Shown here: positions 16,194 through 26,069 of the stretch, in pieces
Numbering within the stretch: position 1 is the first letter of the stretch
Layout: each line of letters opens with the position of its first letter
From: Cupriavidus sp. WKF15
Lineage (GTDB): Bacteria > Pseudomonadota > Gammaproteobacteria > Burkholderiales > Burkholderiaceae
Assembly (NCBI RefSeq): GCF_029278605.1
Contig: NZ_CP119574.1
Coordinates: 840,441-904,440, forward strand
Length of the DNA: 64,000 nt
Direction of reading: 5' to 3'
The notes under the pieces: generated by a model
Told to the model about the DNA's origin: nothing
Seen by the model: the letters and a program-made list of their open reading frames with translations, nothing else
Database searches by the model: none
Position numbers and translations under genes: made by a program

Positions 16194-16507
16194 GGACGGT
16201 AGGAGGAAGTTTTGGCCCGATTGTACTTGTTTACGCTTGAAGCCATGCGCTGCCGGCGCAGGAGGCGAGGGAGGCAAGAACGCGAACGTAGCCATTTGCG
16301 CGAGCCACGGATGAGGTAATTGGCCGCACGTGCAGGCCATGCGTGGATGGGGAAGGTTATCGGCCGGGACCCGGGCCATACGTTAATACAGACAGTCATT
16401 TCGATTGAACGGATTACAAAGTTCCGTCTGAGGGTACCAACGACTATCTTGCCGACCGACTTGAGAATGCGTATAAATTAAACGTGCCTGAAAAATTGGA
16501 GACAAGA

Positions 16508-16822
16508 ATGGCAACGTATCAGGAATTGTTGGCGCAGAAGCAAGCGTTGGAAGCCAAAATCGAAGAGGTGCGTTCGACTGAGGTCGCGGGCGTCATCGAA
16601 CAGATTCGCGAGCTGATGGCTCGATATGGTCTGTCGCCGGAAGACGTGGCGCCGCGTCGTCGTCGGGGCCGGCCCGCAAGTACAGCGACCGCGGCCACCG
16701 AGAAAGCACCGCTGCCGCCGAAGTACATGGATCCCAAAACCGGCAAGACCTGGTCGGGACGTGGCCGGACGCCGGCGTGGCTGGGCAAGCGGCCCGAGCG
16801 TTTCCTTATCCAGCAGGAATGA
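16508..16822 (+). CDS. H-NS family nucleoid protein (first copy)
   Basis: 104 aa. N-terminal oligomerisation coiled coil (about 5-45), a basic linker RRRRGRPAS, and the C-terminal AT-hook-like DNA-binding domain DPKTGKTWSGRGRTPAWL (72-89). Length and order are typical of short Burkholderiales H-NS proteins. These silence horizontally acquired DNA. It has a close paralogue 420 bases downstream on the same strand with its own ribosome site and terminator. Confidence 0.93.
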   Translation: MATYQELLAQKQALEAKIEEVRSTEVAGVIEQIRELMARYGLSPEDVAPRRRRGRPASTATAATEKAPLPPKYMDPKTGKTWSGRGRTPAWLGKRPERFLIQQE

Positions 16823-17242
16823 TCGATTGCACGCGTGTCGTCCCTTGAACGACGACGTCTCAATCGACTCTTCACGAGACTGTACGTGTCAATGTGACCG
16901 GGCAGGCGACAGCCCTATCTGCGGGTTGCCGTAGAACCTGACTTTGACGGTGGAGAGGATGAGCCGGCGGGAACGATGTTGGTCCGCTGTGAGGCGATGC
17001 ATACTCGCCCGCAAAATCGGCAAGTTTCCAAAAAAGCCATGGATCCTGCCGAGGCGTCACGCCCCCTATGCAGGGAGTCCTGAAAAGACCAACCAGTCTG
17101 CAGTTGACGTTTCGTGTATCTCGCGATGGCAGGGAGTTGCCCTACATTAACTTCTGACCCGATGTCGCTGAATTCGGGTGGCATTACATCGAATTGACCT
17201 TAAACTATCGTCTCTCAGACCTCGACTAGAAAGGAAACTCAT
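16823..17242. other. Intergenic region between the two H-NS genes
   Basis: 420 bases, no gene seen. Probably contains the promoter of the second H-NS gene; its AT-rich end (TTAAACTATCG) and AAAGGAAAC ribosome site are just before 17243. Confidence 0.4.
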
Positions 17243-17554
17243 ATGGCATCCTATAAGGAACTCATGTCCCAGAAGCAGGCCCTCGAAGCCCAACTGGAAG
17301 AGGTACGCGCGAATGAAGTAGCAGGCGTCATCGAGAAGATTCAGACCCTGATGGCGGAGTATGGCTTGACTGTCGAAGACATCTCCAAGCGCCGTCGCGG
17401 CCGTCCAGCAGGTAGCGGTGCAAGCAAGCCGAAGTCCGAACTGCCCCCCAAGTACCGCGACCCCAAGACAGGGAAGACTTGGTCCGGCCGTGGTCGCCAA
17501 CCGGCCTGGCTTGGTAAGAACCCAAAGAGATTCCTGATTGCAGAAGAAGCCTAA
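17243..17554 (+). CDS. H-NS family nucleoid protein (second copy)
   Basis: 103 aa, same layout as the copy at 16508: coiled coil, RRRGRPAGS linker, DPKTGKTWSGRGRQPAWLGK DNA-binding loop. The two are alike along the whole length but clearly diverged (e.g. GLTVEDISK against GLSPEDVAP), an old duplication. Ribosome site AAAGGAAAC and a strong terminator flank it. Confidence 0.93.
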   Translation: MASYKELMSQKQALEAQLEEVRANEVAGVIEKIQTLMAEYGLTVEDISKRRRGRPAGSGASKPKSELPPKYRDPKTGKTWSGRGRQPAWLGKNPKRFLIAEEA

Positions 17555-17591
17555 ACTTCGGCTTCTGCACCCCGCGAGAGAATAAATTTCG

Positions 17592-17625
17592 CCCCTGCCC
17601 GCAATGCAGGGGTTTTGTTTTTTTA
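17592..17625 (+). terminator. Strong rho-independent terminator
   Basis: CCCCTGC (17592-17598) and GCAGGGG (17606-17612) form a 7-bp stem with 7-base loop, followed by TTTTGTTTTTTT. It ends the second H-NS transcript. Confidence 0.88.
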
Positions 17626-17636
17626 GCACTGCTGCC

Positions 17637-17945
17637 ATGTCCTTTGAAGCGATTCATGCCGAGATCATGCTTGCCCGGCCATACCTGATTCCTCGCGAGC
17701 GCACAGAGAAAGGGATAAGGAATGGGTATTCTTATTGGCTGCGGGTTCCGCCCAGCAAGGAGCTGAGAGTCATCCGTCTTTCGCAAGAGGGTAGTGGCTA
17801 CGAGCTCGTGCGTTCGGCCAGCGAGGGCAAAACACGAGGGACGGTACGACAGCGCTTCTCCGGCTCAGTAGCCGAGCTTTTGGCCATCATCGATGAGCAG
17901 GTGGAAATTATCCGGAAACACGAATTAGTCAGTTTCCCCGGTTAG
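17637..17945 (+). CDS. Hypothetical protein
   Basis: 102 aa from the ATG at 17637. No family recognised. It reads as a small alpha/beta protein (RNGYSYWLRVPPSKELRVIRLSQEGSG, then a helical C terminus AELLAIIDEQVEIIRKHEL). The start lies within 12 bases of the preceding terminator's T-tract, so transcription must start at an internal promoter or come from read-through. Confidence 0.6.
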   Translation: MSFEAIHAEIMLARPYLIPRERTEKGIRNGYSYWLRVPPSKELRVIRLSQEGSGYELVRSASEGKTRGTVRQRFSGSVAELLAIIDEQVEIIRKHELVSFPG

Positions 17946-18205
17946 TACCGACGCAGCGGTTCGGCCAAGGGCTCATCCCTCCGCATTGTTCAGCCATTGC
18001 CGCATCGACGTGCTGTGACTAACGCTGATCGCCGCGGCCAAAGAATCAGTCATTCCACCGACCAGGTCACCGCAGCGGTGTTGCATCGATCTTTGGCACT
18101 GCAGCAATAGCTGCCCGACCTATAGTGAAACTCTGGTACGCTCCCCGCACCCGGCTAGGTACCGGGGCCGCAGACCCTGCCCAGCGTACTTTCTTGGAGA
18201 CCTCC

Positions 18206-19447
18206 ATGCTCTACCGGTTCATGGAGTATCAGCGCGCAATGTTCGCGCCATTCGCTGTGTGGGCAGCGAACGCGGCGAGCGCGTTTTCCGATCATGGGAA
18301 CCCCCTGTCGCAGATACCGGGCGCTCCCGCCTTTGCCGCAGGTTACGAAATGCTGTACCGTCTGGGACAAGCCCCCAACAAGCCGGAATTTGGTATCGCA
18401 GCCGTCGAGCAAAAAGGCTGCGTCATTCCCGTGGTCGAGCAAGTCGTCCTGGAGAGGGCATTTTGCCGCCTTTTGCGCTTCGCACCTGATCCGGTTGCAC
18501 TTGGCGCCGCCGCGTCGCATCCAAGACCTGCTGTGCTGGTCTGTGCACCGCTGGCTGGGCATCACGCCGTCATGCTTCGCGAGGTCATCGAAACCTTATT
18601 GGCCGAGCATATCGTCTATGTGACGGACTGGTCTGATGCGCGCTGTGTGCCCCTGGTGGCTGGGCCATTTCACTTGGATGACTATGTCACCGAACTGCAG
18701 GCGTTTATCCGTCAGATTGGCGCGGAAGATCCGCTGCACGTGATTGCCATCTGTCAGGCCACCGTGCCAGCCCTGGCGGCTATTTCCCTGTTGGCCAGCG
18801 CGGATGAGCCGACTCCCAGGAGCCTGGTCCTCATGGGCGGGCCGATTGATGCGCGTCGCAGCCCCACCGCGGTGGGAAAATTGGCCGCAGACCACTCCCT
18901 CATGTGGTTTCAACAGAATTTGATCTATACAGTGCCCGATCGCTACGCCGGTGCCGGTCGCAAGGTGTGCCCGAACTTCCTGCAGCTTGCCGGCTTGATG
19001 GCAGCACAGCCAGGTCTTTTGATGACGTCGCACTGGAACTACTATTTGGAGCTCGCGCTAGGCGACTACGAGCGTGCTGAAGCCCTCCGGCGCGTTTGCG
19101 ATGCGCATCATGCTGTGCTCGACATGGCGGCCGAGTTCTACCTGGATACCATCCAGATCGTGTTTCAGGAATTCCGTCTGGCACGCGGCAATTGGTTCGT
19201 GAACGGCCAGCCTGTGCGTCCGCAAGACATCCGCGCTACTACACTACTGACCATAGAAGGCGACCGCGACGCCATTTCCGGCTGCGGGCAGACTCAGGCA
19301 GCGCACGGTCTGTGCCGAGGCATTGCAGCACGCGACAAGCGGCACGTGACGGCGCGCCGGTGCGGCCACTATGATCTTTTCTCTGGCCCCCGGTGGCACT
19401 CCGAGATGTACCCTGGCATCCGCGCCCTGACTCGACAAGATACCTAG
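18206..19447 (+). CDS. phaZ: Intracellular polyhydroxybutyrate depolymerase
   Basis: 413 aa, close to the 419 aa of Cupriavidus PhaZ1. Start at 18206 follows TTGGAGA and gives the family N terminus MLYRFMEYQR. Cys183 in AICQATVP is the catalytic nucleophile at the same position as in PhaZ1; the C-terminal CGHYDLFSGPRW carries the His. It degrades granule PHB in the cytoplasm; with hbdH in this window it would feed 3-hydroxybutyrate to the cell. The C terminus is slightly short. No obvious operon partner. Confidence 0.92.
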   Translation: MLYRFMEYQRAMFAPFAVWAANAASAFSDHGNPLSQIPGAPAFAAGYEMLYRLGQAPNKPEFGIAAVEQKGCVIPVVEQVVLERAFCRLLRFAPDPVALGAAASHPRPAVLVCAPLAGHHAVMLREVIETLLAEHIVYVTDWSDARCVPLVAGPFHLDDYVTELQAFIRQIGAEDPLHVIAICQATVPALAAISLLASADEPTPRSLVLMGGPIDARRSPTAVGKLAADHSLMWFQQNLIYTVPDRYAGAGRKVCPNFLQLAGLMAAQPGLLMTSHWNYYLELALGDYERAEALRRVCDAHHAVLDMAAEFYLDTIQIVFQEFRLARGNWFVNGQPVRPQDIRATTLLTIEGDRDAISGCGQTQAAHGLCRGIAARDKRHVTARRCGHYDLFSGPRWHSEMYPGIRALTRQDT

Positions 19448-19731
19448 CCGCAGTGCCCGCGCCGATCATGCAAACACCACAGTTGGCATCATCTGCAAGC
19501 GGTAGTCGCAAGAATTCGATGTCGGCCGTCCACGATGACGTTGCTCCACTGGGCCTAGCAATATCGCTGTCCCAACGAAGCAATGGTGATCGGCGGCATT
19601 CGGCGTTAGCCATCCTTCACGACAAATAGGTCTCAACGTGATAGGGGCCTCTCGATACCTCATACAACTCGTCTCGAGTCATGGAGGTGGTGCCAAGAAC
19701 GAGGATCGCGCCGCCCGCCGCACGAGCCGTG
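19448..19731. other. Intergenic stretch after phaZ
   Basis: About 280 bases, no supported gene. Confidence 0.4.
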
Positions 19732-19932
19732 TTACGAAATGCGGCGCAGGGCTTCAAGCATAGAAGCCCCTTGACTCGTCAAGCGAGGGTGGGCACTACC
19801 GCTACCATGGCCATGCTCCATCGTCACCAGTTTGTGGATCAGCAATCCGTCCAGTTGTTCTGGTTCGAGATCGTCGATGTCTTGGGCATCGCCAAGCAGT
19901 AACAGCGCGGCGATTTCATGCGGACTGAGCAT
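19732..19932 (-). CDS. Small hypothetical protein
   Basis: 66 aa. AAAGGAG is placed 6 bases before the ATG at 19932, and the sequence (MLSPHEIAALLLLGDAQD, then DGLLIHKLV and RLTSQGASMLEAL) has the look of a tiny winged-helix domain: three helices and a Leu-rich core. It resembles orphan proteins of Cupriavidus/Ralstonia. Function unknown. Confidence 0.6.
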   Translation of the reverse strand: MLSPHEIAALLLLGDAQDIDDLEPEQLDGLLIHKLVTMEHGHGSGSAHPRLTSQGASMLEALRRIS

Positions 19933-20210
19933 GTCAGGCTCCTTTGTCTGGATCGGAAAAAGGAACTACGACTGCAGGTCTGTGGATGGAGTTCCACGGG
20001 GGATTGTAGGAACGGGGCTGAGTGAACTCGGTGCGAGGACGCGCTGAATACGCGCACACCGAGCGTTCACGCTAAACCGTTTTGTCAGCAGAATCAAGCT
20101 CTACACGTGCTGCGATGCAGCGGAGCAATGCCGAGACACATCGGATTGTTGGTTGATGTGACCGTGGGCCAGTCACGATCACAGTGGCCTTTCACCGGCG
20201 TTAAAGGCAT

Positions 20211-20400
20211 TCAAGCTGCCGGACCAGCCACGCGGAGCTGTGTCCGATAGTCCGCCAGCGATTGCTGCTGGGCGTCAAGCCGTCCGGTGACCTTGGCTAG
20301 CTCGTCCACTTGCTGCTGTACCGCGGAGCGTAGGGCATCGCGCTTGGCATCCGCGCGGGTCTGATCGACGCGGGCTTGATTCCGCCCGGCACCCGCACAT
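20211..20400 (-). pseudogene. Coiled-coil C-terminal remnant (KfrA-like)
   Basis: The minus frame ending at 20211 encodes DALRSAVQQQVDELAKVTG and ADYRTQLRVAGPAA, a coiled coil like plasmid KfrA tails. No start is present; the upstream DNA is a Tn3 transposase fragment. Confidence 0.4.
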
Positions 20401-20421
20401 CGGGGAAGATCTCGATTCTTG

Positions 20422-20578
20422 CTACACCGCACGCCGCTGCGGTGCCACCTCAAGCACGCTGTCTTGATACAGGTCGATCGGAAAGCTCATGATGCCCCGG
20501 AAATTCACATGCGCGAAATGCGCAGGCCCCATGCGGCGCAGCCACTCGTCTTCAATCCGTTGCCCTTTGCGGCGCCAA
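20422..20578 (-). pseudogene. Tn3-family transposase C-terminal fragment
   Basis: About 50 residues: RIEDEWLRRMGPAHFAHVNF then RGIMSFPIDLYQ and a stop. The HVNxxG pattern is that of the extreme C terminus of Tn3 transposases (HINxxGRYxF). It abuts the truncated end of the IS3 element at 20579, so the IS or a later deletion removed the rest. Confidence 0.55.
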
Positions 20579-20579
20579 G

Positions 20580-21029
20580 CCGCCCTTGAACCGATCAGTG
20601 GCGAAGCTCGCCAAGGAAACGGGTGTCACGACAGTGAGCCTGCGCACCTGGCGCCACGAGGCTCGAGAACAAGGAAAGGTTGTGCCAGGCAACGGCAAGC
20701 AGAGTGACAAATGGTCCAGCGCGGACAAGTTCCGGGTGGTGCTCGAAACAGCGCCTCTGAGTGAAGCGGAGTTGTCCGAATACTGCCGCAGGAAGGGCAT
20801 TCAACCCGAGCAGATCCGGCAGTGGCGTGCTGCCTGCGAGCAGGCCAATGCGCCTGAGCGGGTCAGGTTGAGCCTGGCGCAGCGCCGCGAGGAACAAGCC
20901 GCCAAGAAGCAGATCCGGGACCTGGAGCGCGAACTCAAGCGCAAGGATGCGGCACTGGCTGAGACCGCGGCGCTGCTGGTTCTCAGAAAAAAAGCCGAGG
21001 CGATCTGGGGAAGGGACGAGGAGGACTGA
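20580..21029 (+). pseudogene. IS3 orfA, 5'-truncated
   Basis: Helix-turn-helix protein of the transposase ([20 protein letters not shown], then a coiled coil). It lacks the first 17 residues and the start codon. The A7 run at 20987-20993 followed by G is the slippery site for -1 frameshifting into orfB. Confidence 0.85.
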
Positions 21030-21061
21030 TCAACGTCTCGGATCGCCGCGAAGCCATTGCG

Positions 21062-22078
21062 TTGATCGATGAAGCGGTGGGCAGCGGTGCGCGCCAGTCC
21101 AACGCCTGCAAGGAACTGGGCTTGAACGAGCGCACCTTGCAGCGCTGGCGCCATACGCCGGAGGATGGCCGCCCGGGCGCGCAGCGCCCGGTGCCGGCCA
21201 ACAAGCTCAGCGAGGGTGAGCGGCAGGCCGCGCTGGCCGTCGCTAACAGCCCCGGCTACGAGAGTCTGACGCCGCACCAGATCGTGCCGAAGCTGGCCGA
21301 CGAGGGGCGCTACCTGGCCTTGGAATCGACGTTTTACCGCGTGCTTAAGGCCGAAGGTCAAGCGCACCGGCGCGGGCGCACCCACAACGCCAAGTCCCGT
21401 GCGCCGACCACGTACCGTGCCGATGACCGCAACCAGGTGTGGTGCTGGGATATCACGTGGATGCCCACCACGGTGAAGGGCCGCTTCTTCTACTGGTACA
21501 TGATGCAGGACATCTACAGCCGCAAGCTGGTGGTCAATGAAGTGCATGAAAGCGAGTCGGAGGAACATGCCAAGCGGCTGCTCGAACTGGGCCGTCTGCG
21601 CGAGCAGACGGCTGGCCGGCCGCTGGTGCTGCACTCGGACAATGGCAGCGTCATGAAGGGGCTGAGTATGCGCGCTGCGATGCACGAATTGGGCGTGGTG
21701 CCCTCATACAGTCGTCCGCGCGTGAGCAACGACAACGCTTACGCCGAAGCGTTGTTCCGCACGGCCAAGTACTGTCCGCTATGGCCTGAGCGGCCGTTCG
21801 ACACGTTGGAGCAGGCGCGCGACTGGGTATATCGGTTCGTGCGTTGGTACAACGAGGAACACCGCCACAGCGGGCTGAAATACGTCACGCCGAACCAGCG
21901 GCACAGTGGAGAAGCGAAGCCCCTGCTGGCGCGACGCATGATGGTGTATCAGGCCGCCCGTGCCCGGCATCCGCAGCGCTGGTCGGGAGGGATCCGGGAT
22001 TGGGAGTTGGATCCTGCGGTCTATCTAAACCCGGAACGGGCCGAGCAGGAACCTAAGGAGTACAAAAAGGCAGCATAG
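21062..22078 (+). CDS. IS3 orfB, DDE integrase-core transposase
   Basis: About 338 aa. rve/DDE core with Asp in VWCWDITWM, Asp in LVLHSDNGS and Glu in AYAEALFRTAKY; preceded by an HTH_21-like region. The frame is open upstream to the A7 slip site, so the natural product is an orfAB fusion made by -1 frameshift. The first codon given is not a strong start and has no ribosome site. This copy is intact in orfB but has a truncated orfA. Confidence 0.85.
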   Translation: MIDEAVGSGARQSNACKELGLNERTLQRWRHTPEDGRPGAQRPVPANKLSEGERQAALAVANSPGYESLTPHQIVPKLADEGRYLALESTFYRVLKAEGQAHRRGRTHNAKSRAPTTYRADDRNQVWCWDITWMPTTVKGRFFYWYMMQDIYSRKLVVNEVHESESEEHAKRLLELGRLREQTAGRPLVLHSDNGSVMKGLSMRAAMHELGVVPSYSRPRVSNDNAYAEALFRTAKYCPLWPERPFDTLEQARDWVYRFVRWYNEEHRHSGLKYVTPNQRHSGEAKPLLARRMMVYQAARARHPQRWSGGIRDWELDPAVYLNPERAEQEPKEYKKAA

Positions 22079-22310
22079 CGGCGGACGCGACAACTACCTT
22101 GACACACACCGGCGCCTTGTAAAGAAAGGCTTTGCGGGGAAACCGTAAGATTCTGCACAAAAAGGACGACTACCCCTGGATGAGCAACCTTTGTTGCCGA
22201 TTTGCACTCCTTATCGAATCTCTCGCCTGCTCCCGATGCGTCCCCGAAGCCCGTGCGTTGGGCTGTCAAGGACAGGCTGACTGCGGCCGTGACTTTTCGT
22301 CAGCGGTGCG

Positions 22311-23309
22311 CTACGAATGCAGTTCCACCACGTCTGCATCGGCGACCGGGTAATCGGCGCCCACCTGCTGGCCGCTGAACTTGCCACTCCCCCAAATGCG
22401 CGCGAACTTGAACGTGCTTGCGAGATCGGGATGCACCCGCATGGCGACATCCAGCACGGTGTCGCCGCGGCGCATCGTAAAGGGCCGATTCTGGTCGATG
22501 GGTTTCCCGGGCGCCTTGGTGTAGACGCGCACGATCCCCAGAGCCCTGAAGAGGAACGGGCCGATTTCGGCCAGCCCTCGCCCGCTGGTCGCGGAGGTTG
22601 TGAGCGCCGGAAAGCGTACGCCGAGCAGATCTTCGAGGACGGCCGCGTCTTCCGGGTTGGCAAGATCCGTCTTGTTGGCCAGCAGCAGCGTAGGGAGGTA
22701 CACACTGAATGAATCAGCTGGCGCTAATTCCGCCGTCGCCGGCCAGCGCTCCGTCAGGATGATTTTTCCCGCGGCAAGCTGCCGCAGAATCCGCTCCAAC
22801 TGTTCCGTGCAGTCTGGCGCGCTCAGGTCGACCACGAGCAGTGCGCCGTCTGTCGACCGCAACAGGCTGGTGAGCTCAGGCTGCAGGAATTCGACTGAAA
22901 CGGGCGGCAGGTCGACCAGTTGAAAAGCGATGTCCTCGAATGGCAACATGCCGGGAATCGGTAGTCTGGTCGGGCGGGGGTAGGGCCCGACCCCGTTGTG
23001 CGATCCTGTGAGCCTCGCGTGCAGGCTGGATTTTCCCGCGCCGGGCGGGCCGATCAGACAGAGCTGGGCCGCGCCGTCGGGATGCACCGCATGTGACGGC
23101 CCTCTGTGACCAGCCTTCCCGTGGCTGGCAGATTCCTGGGTGAGTTCCCTGATCCGTGACTTGATATCGGCTTGCAGACGCTCCGTGCCCTTGTGCTTCG
23201 GGATGGCACGGAGCATCTCCTTCAGGCATTCGAGCTGCTCACGCGGCTGGCGTGCCAGCCGATAGGCTTGCTCGGCCCGCTTGTACTCGGGGGAAAGGTT
23301 TGCTGGCAT
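22311..23309 (-). CDS. DRG/OBG-like GTPase with TGS domain
   Basis: 332 aa. G1 GPPGAGKSS (about residue 90), G3 VDLPP, G4 NKTDL and a C-terminal TGS domain (about 265-332: RPFTMRRGDTVLDVAMRVHP). The order matches DRG/Rbg GTPases, but the N-terminal ~80 residues are an unrelated helical region (SPEYKRAEQAYRLARQPREQ). Such proteins bind ribosomes or RNA. The start at 23309 is preceded by AAAGG at moderate distance. It stands alone beside IS copy 1. Confidence 0.78.
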   Translation of the reverse strand: MPANLSPEYKRAEQAYRLARQPREQLECLKEMLRAIPKHKGTERLQADIKSRIRELTQESASHGKAGHRGPSHAVHPDGAAQLCLIGPPGAGKSSLHARLTGSHNGVGPYPRPTRLPIPGMLPFEDIAFQLVDLPPVSVEFLQPELTSLLRSTDGALLVVDLSAPDCTEQLERILRQLAAGKIILTERWPATAELAPADSFSVYLPTLLLANKTDLANPEDAAVLEDLLGVRFPALTTSATSGRGLAEIGPFLFRALGIVRVYTKAPGKPIDQNRPFTMRRGDTVLDVAMRVHPDLASTFKFARIWGSGKFSGQQVGADYPVADADVVELHS

Positions 23310-23461
23310 GGGACATGCACGTGCAATAGCCAGGTCGGCCCTGGCAAGTACAAGATACGCTGAAGTCACGATTTTTGCTTCCCTCGCCTTACCCGCTCCA
23401 GGTATTTGCCTGAAGCGACCTCGATTCGCACCGTGGCACCGTGGATGAGACGCCGTTGAAG

Positions 23462-23704
23462 CTATCCGACCCGGAAAAACTCCGCGCTCTGCCCCGCATT
23501 GACCGCCCGCGCAGCCAGGCCGGCATCTCACCCTGCCCGTCCCACGTGAGCCCCTCGGCGTTGCGGTAGCAGACCGCGGGAGGCGGGTGGCGGTGGCGGA
23601 TCGAAGCACCCCGCCGCCGCCAGCTCCTCCATGGTCAGCCCGTAGTCGGCCATCTGCGTCTGGATCCAGCGCATCGCGTCCACCCGCTCATTTTTCACCG
23701 TCAT
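23462..23704 (-). pseudogene. H-NS-like PPP-linker protein, frameshifted
   Basis: The N-terminal part (RWIQTQMADYGLTMEELAAAGCFDPPPP) is intact; after the proline linker the frame changes and the AVCYRNAEGLTWDGQGEMPA domain continues in another frame, with a second indel before the stop at 23462. One of four related sequences in the window (see 29272, 30465, 50640). Confidence 0.65.
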
Positions 23705-23989
23705 CGTTGCCGTCATTCGGGTTGAGAAGGGCTGCGGGCGTGTCAGTCCAGGAGGCAAATTGACAGTTTCGCGATGGGCAAAACCCCCGCCGAACTTGTC
23801 ACACCGGCGGCGAATCGCCTTGTGGCTGGCAATAACTCCGCGCTCGAACGGCAGCTCCTCGATGTCGGGGTGATCGTGCTTTCCGTGTAAATTGATACGG
23901 GTGGGATGCGAGACTTCCTATGCCATCAACGACTTACGGCACAGGAAAGAACAGCACTGCGAGGGCTATTACAAGTCATTGATGTAGCG

Positions 23990-24330
23990 AAACATTTCCT
24001 CTTCAACGGTATCAATTTGCACGCGAAGATTAGCCCTAGCAGGGCGACTTCGGGCTCGCGCAGTCTCTCGCCATCGGCAATCACGCACAAGCCGTGGCCG
24101 TCCGGCCCCGTCAGCGTGCGATGCGGCAGCAGCCCAAGCAGGTCAGTGTTCCGCAGCAATTCGGCAATCGGGACCCCAGAGCCCGTCCATTCCACCGAGA
24201 CGCGCGGCGGCGGCAGGCCGAGTTCGGCGAACTGGTGGCCCAACACTTGATAAAGGCTCGACGAGGTCTGCGGCGCTCGTTGGCAAGGTCGGCCAATGTC
24301 CTGAAGGTCGGTCTCCGCGGGTCGACAAGG
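23990..24330 (-). pseudogene. LysR-type regulator C-terminal remnant
   Basis: Effector-domain sequence SLVDPRRPTFRTLADLANER, then after a frameshift near 24265 LYQVLGHQFAELGLPPPRVS and VEWTGSGVPIAELL, GLLPHRTL. The DNA-binding half is absent. Confidence 0.6.
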
Positions 24331-24656
24331 CTGAGCGGGCGATCGTCGGCCACGGCGCTGATGGACGTCATCAACGCCAGGCTGGATATCAGCGGACGCA
24401 GAAACGGCCGATGCATTGGGGCATCTCCATGGCGGCTGTTCGTACGATCAGTGCGAAATCATGCCTGCGCTAGTTGATTACAGAGGCGTTCGATCTCGTT
24501 GACGACCGGCCACGCCTCGGTCTGTCCATCGGGGATGGTCGGGCTTCATAGCGCAATTTACGCCGGTGCGCCTGCCGCGGTCGAAGCCTTCCGTAGTGCC
24601 CGGGATGCCATAGTTGCCACAGCCCGCCGTGGTGATGTGTGCTTGCGCGCTGCCGC

Positions 24657-26009
24657 TCACCGGGTTACCGTGGTGTCGGCGGCCGGCATATGGGTCGCGA
24701 CCTGGTCGAGCACCACTTCCGGCTCGTCGGCCTCAATGTCCGACTCGTCATCAAGCCTGCGGTGCATCCGCTCGATATCGAGGTCGCCGGTCCATTTCGC
24801 CACTACCACCGTGGCCACGCCGTTGCCGATGAGGTTGGTCAGGGCACGCGCCTCCGACATGAAGCGGTCAATGCCGAGGATCAGGGCCAGCCCCGCCACA
24901 GGAACATGCCCCACCGCCGAAAGCGTGGCCGCCAGCACGATGAAGCCACTCCCGGTGACACCGGCGGCGCCCTTGGAGGTCAGTAGCAGCACGGCGAGCA
25001 GGGTGAGTTGTTGCATCAGGGTCATGTCGGTGTTGGTCGCCTGGGCGATGAACACCGCCGCCATGGTCAGGTAGATGGAGGTGCCATCCAGATTGAAGGA
25101 GTAGCCAGTCGGGATCACCAGTCCGACGACGGACTTGCGGGCGCCCAGGTTCTCCAGCTTGGCCATCATCCGCGGCAACACGGATTCCGACGACGACGTG
25201 CCCAGCACGATCAGCAGTTCCTCCTTGATGTACTTGATGAACTTCCAGATCGAGAAGCCATGCAGCCGCGCGATGGTGCCTAGCACGACGAAGATGAAAA
25301 GCAGGCAGGTGGTGTAGAAGGTCGCCATCAACTGGCCAAGCTGCAGCAGCGAGCTCACGCCGTACTTTCCGATGGTGAAGGCCATGGCGCCGAAGGCGCC
25401 AATCGGCGCGACCTTCATTATGTAGCCGACGATGGTGAACAGCACGTGCGAAAACTTCTCGATAAAATCGAACACCAGCGTGCCGCGGCCACCGAACCTG
25501 TGCAGCGCGAAACCGAACATCACCGCGAACAGCAGCACCTGGAGGATCTCACCCTTGGCAAAGGCATCCACCACCGTGTTCGGGATCACGTGCAGCAGGA
25601 AATCGACCGTGCCTTGCATCTTGCCGGGCTCGGTGTAGGCGGCGATGCCCTTCGTGTCGAGGGTGGATGCGTCGACGTTCATGCCGGCGCCGGGCTTGAC
25701 GATGTTGATGATCAACAGGCCGACCAACAGCGCAATGCTGCTCACGATCTCAAAGTACAGCAGCGCCAGCCCGCCGGTCTTGCCAACCTTCTTCATGTCC
25801 TCCATGCCGGCGATGCCCACCACGACCGTGCAGAAGATGATCGGCGCGATGATCATCTTGATCAGCTTGATGAAGCCATCACCCAACGGCTTCATCGCCT
25901 CGCCGGCCAGCGGATAGAAATGGCCGAGGATGACGCCGATGACAATTGCGGTGATGACCTGGAAGTAGAGTGATCTGTAGAATGGCTTCGGGTGATTGTC
26001 TTTTTCCAT
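24657..26009 (-). CDS. dctA: C4-dicarboxylate/H+ symporter DctA
   Basis: About 450 aa, normal for DctA with a longer acidic C-terminal tail. Features: [35 protein letters not shown], substrate loop [25 protein letters not shown] and [19 protein letters not shown]. Inner-membrane uptake of succinate, fumarate and malate. I prefer ATG 26009 with GGAGAC close by; ATG 26021 is four codons upstream. Downstream and upstream genes are fragments, so it is a single gene. The decayed DASS transporter next to it is for the same substrate class. Confidence 0.92.
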   Translation of the reverse strand: MEKDNHPKPFYRSLYFQVITAIVIGVILGHFYPLAGEAMKPLGDGFIKLIKMIIAPIIFCTVVVGIAGMEDMKKVGKTGGLALLYFEIVSSIALLVGLLIINIVKPGAGMNVDASTLDTKGIAAYTEPGKMQGTVDFLLHVIPNTVVDAFAKGEILQVLLFAVMFGFALHRFGGRGTLVFDFIEKFSHVLFTIVGYIMKVAPIGAFGAMAFTIGKYGVSSLLQLGQLMATFYTTCLLFIFVVLGTIARLHGFSIWKFIKYIKEELLIVLGTSSSESVLPRMMAKLENLGARKSVVGLVIPTGYSFNLDGTSIYLTMAAVFIAQATNTDMTLMQQLTLLAVLLLTSKGAAGVTGSGFIVLAATLSAVGHVPVAGLALILGIDRFMSEARALTNLIGNGVATVVVAKWTGDLDIERMHRRLDDESDIEADEPEVVLDQVATHMPAADTTVTR

Positions 26010-26069
26010 TGTCGTCTCCATTGCTGGTTCACTGTCGGCATCCTGACGCCCGGCCGGGTCAATCGAGTG

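Larger units (their letters stand above)
20579..22109 (+). mobile_element. IS3-family element, copy 1, left end deleted
   Basis: Almost identical to the complete copy at 31634-33290 but in opposite orientation and lacking its first ~126 bases, including the left inverted repeat and the orfA start. The right end GCGACAACTACCTTGACA plus CACAC is present (22087-22109). Left of 20579 lies Tn3 DNA, so the end was lost by deletion. Without its left end it cannot transpose alone. Confidence 0.88.
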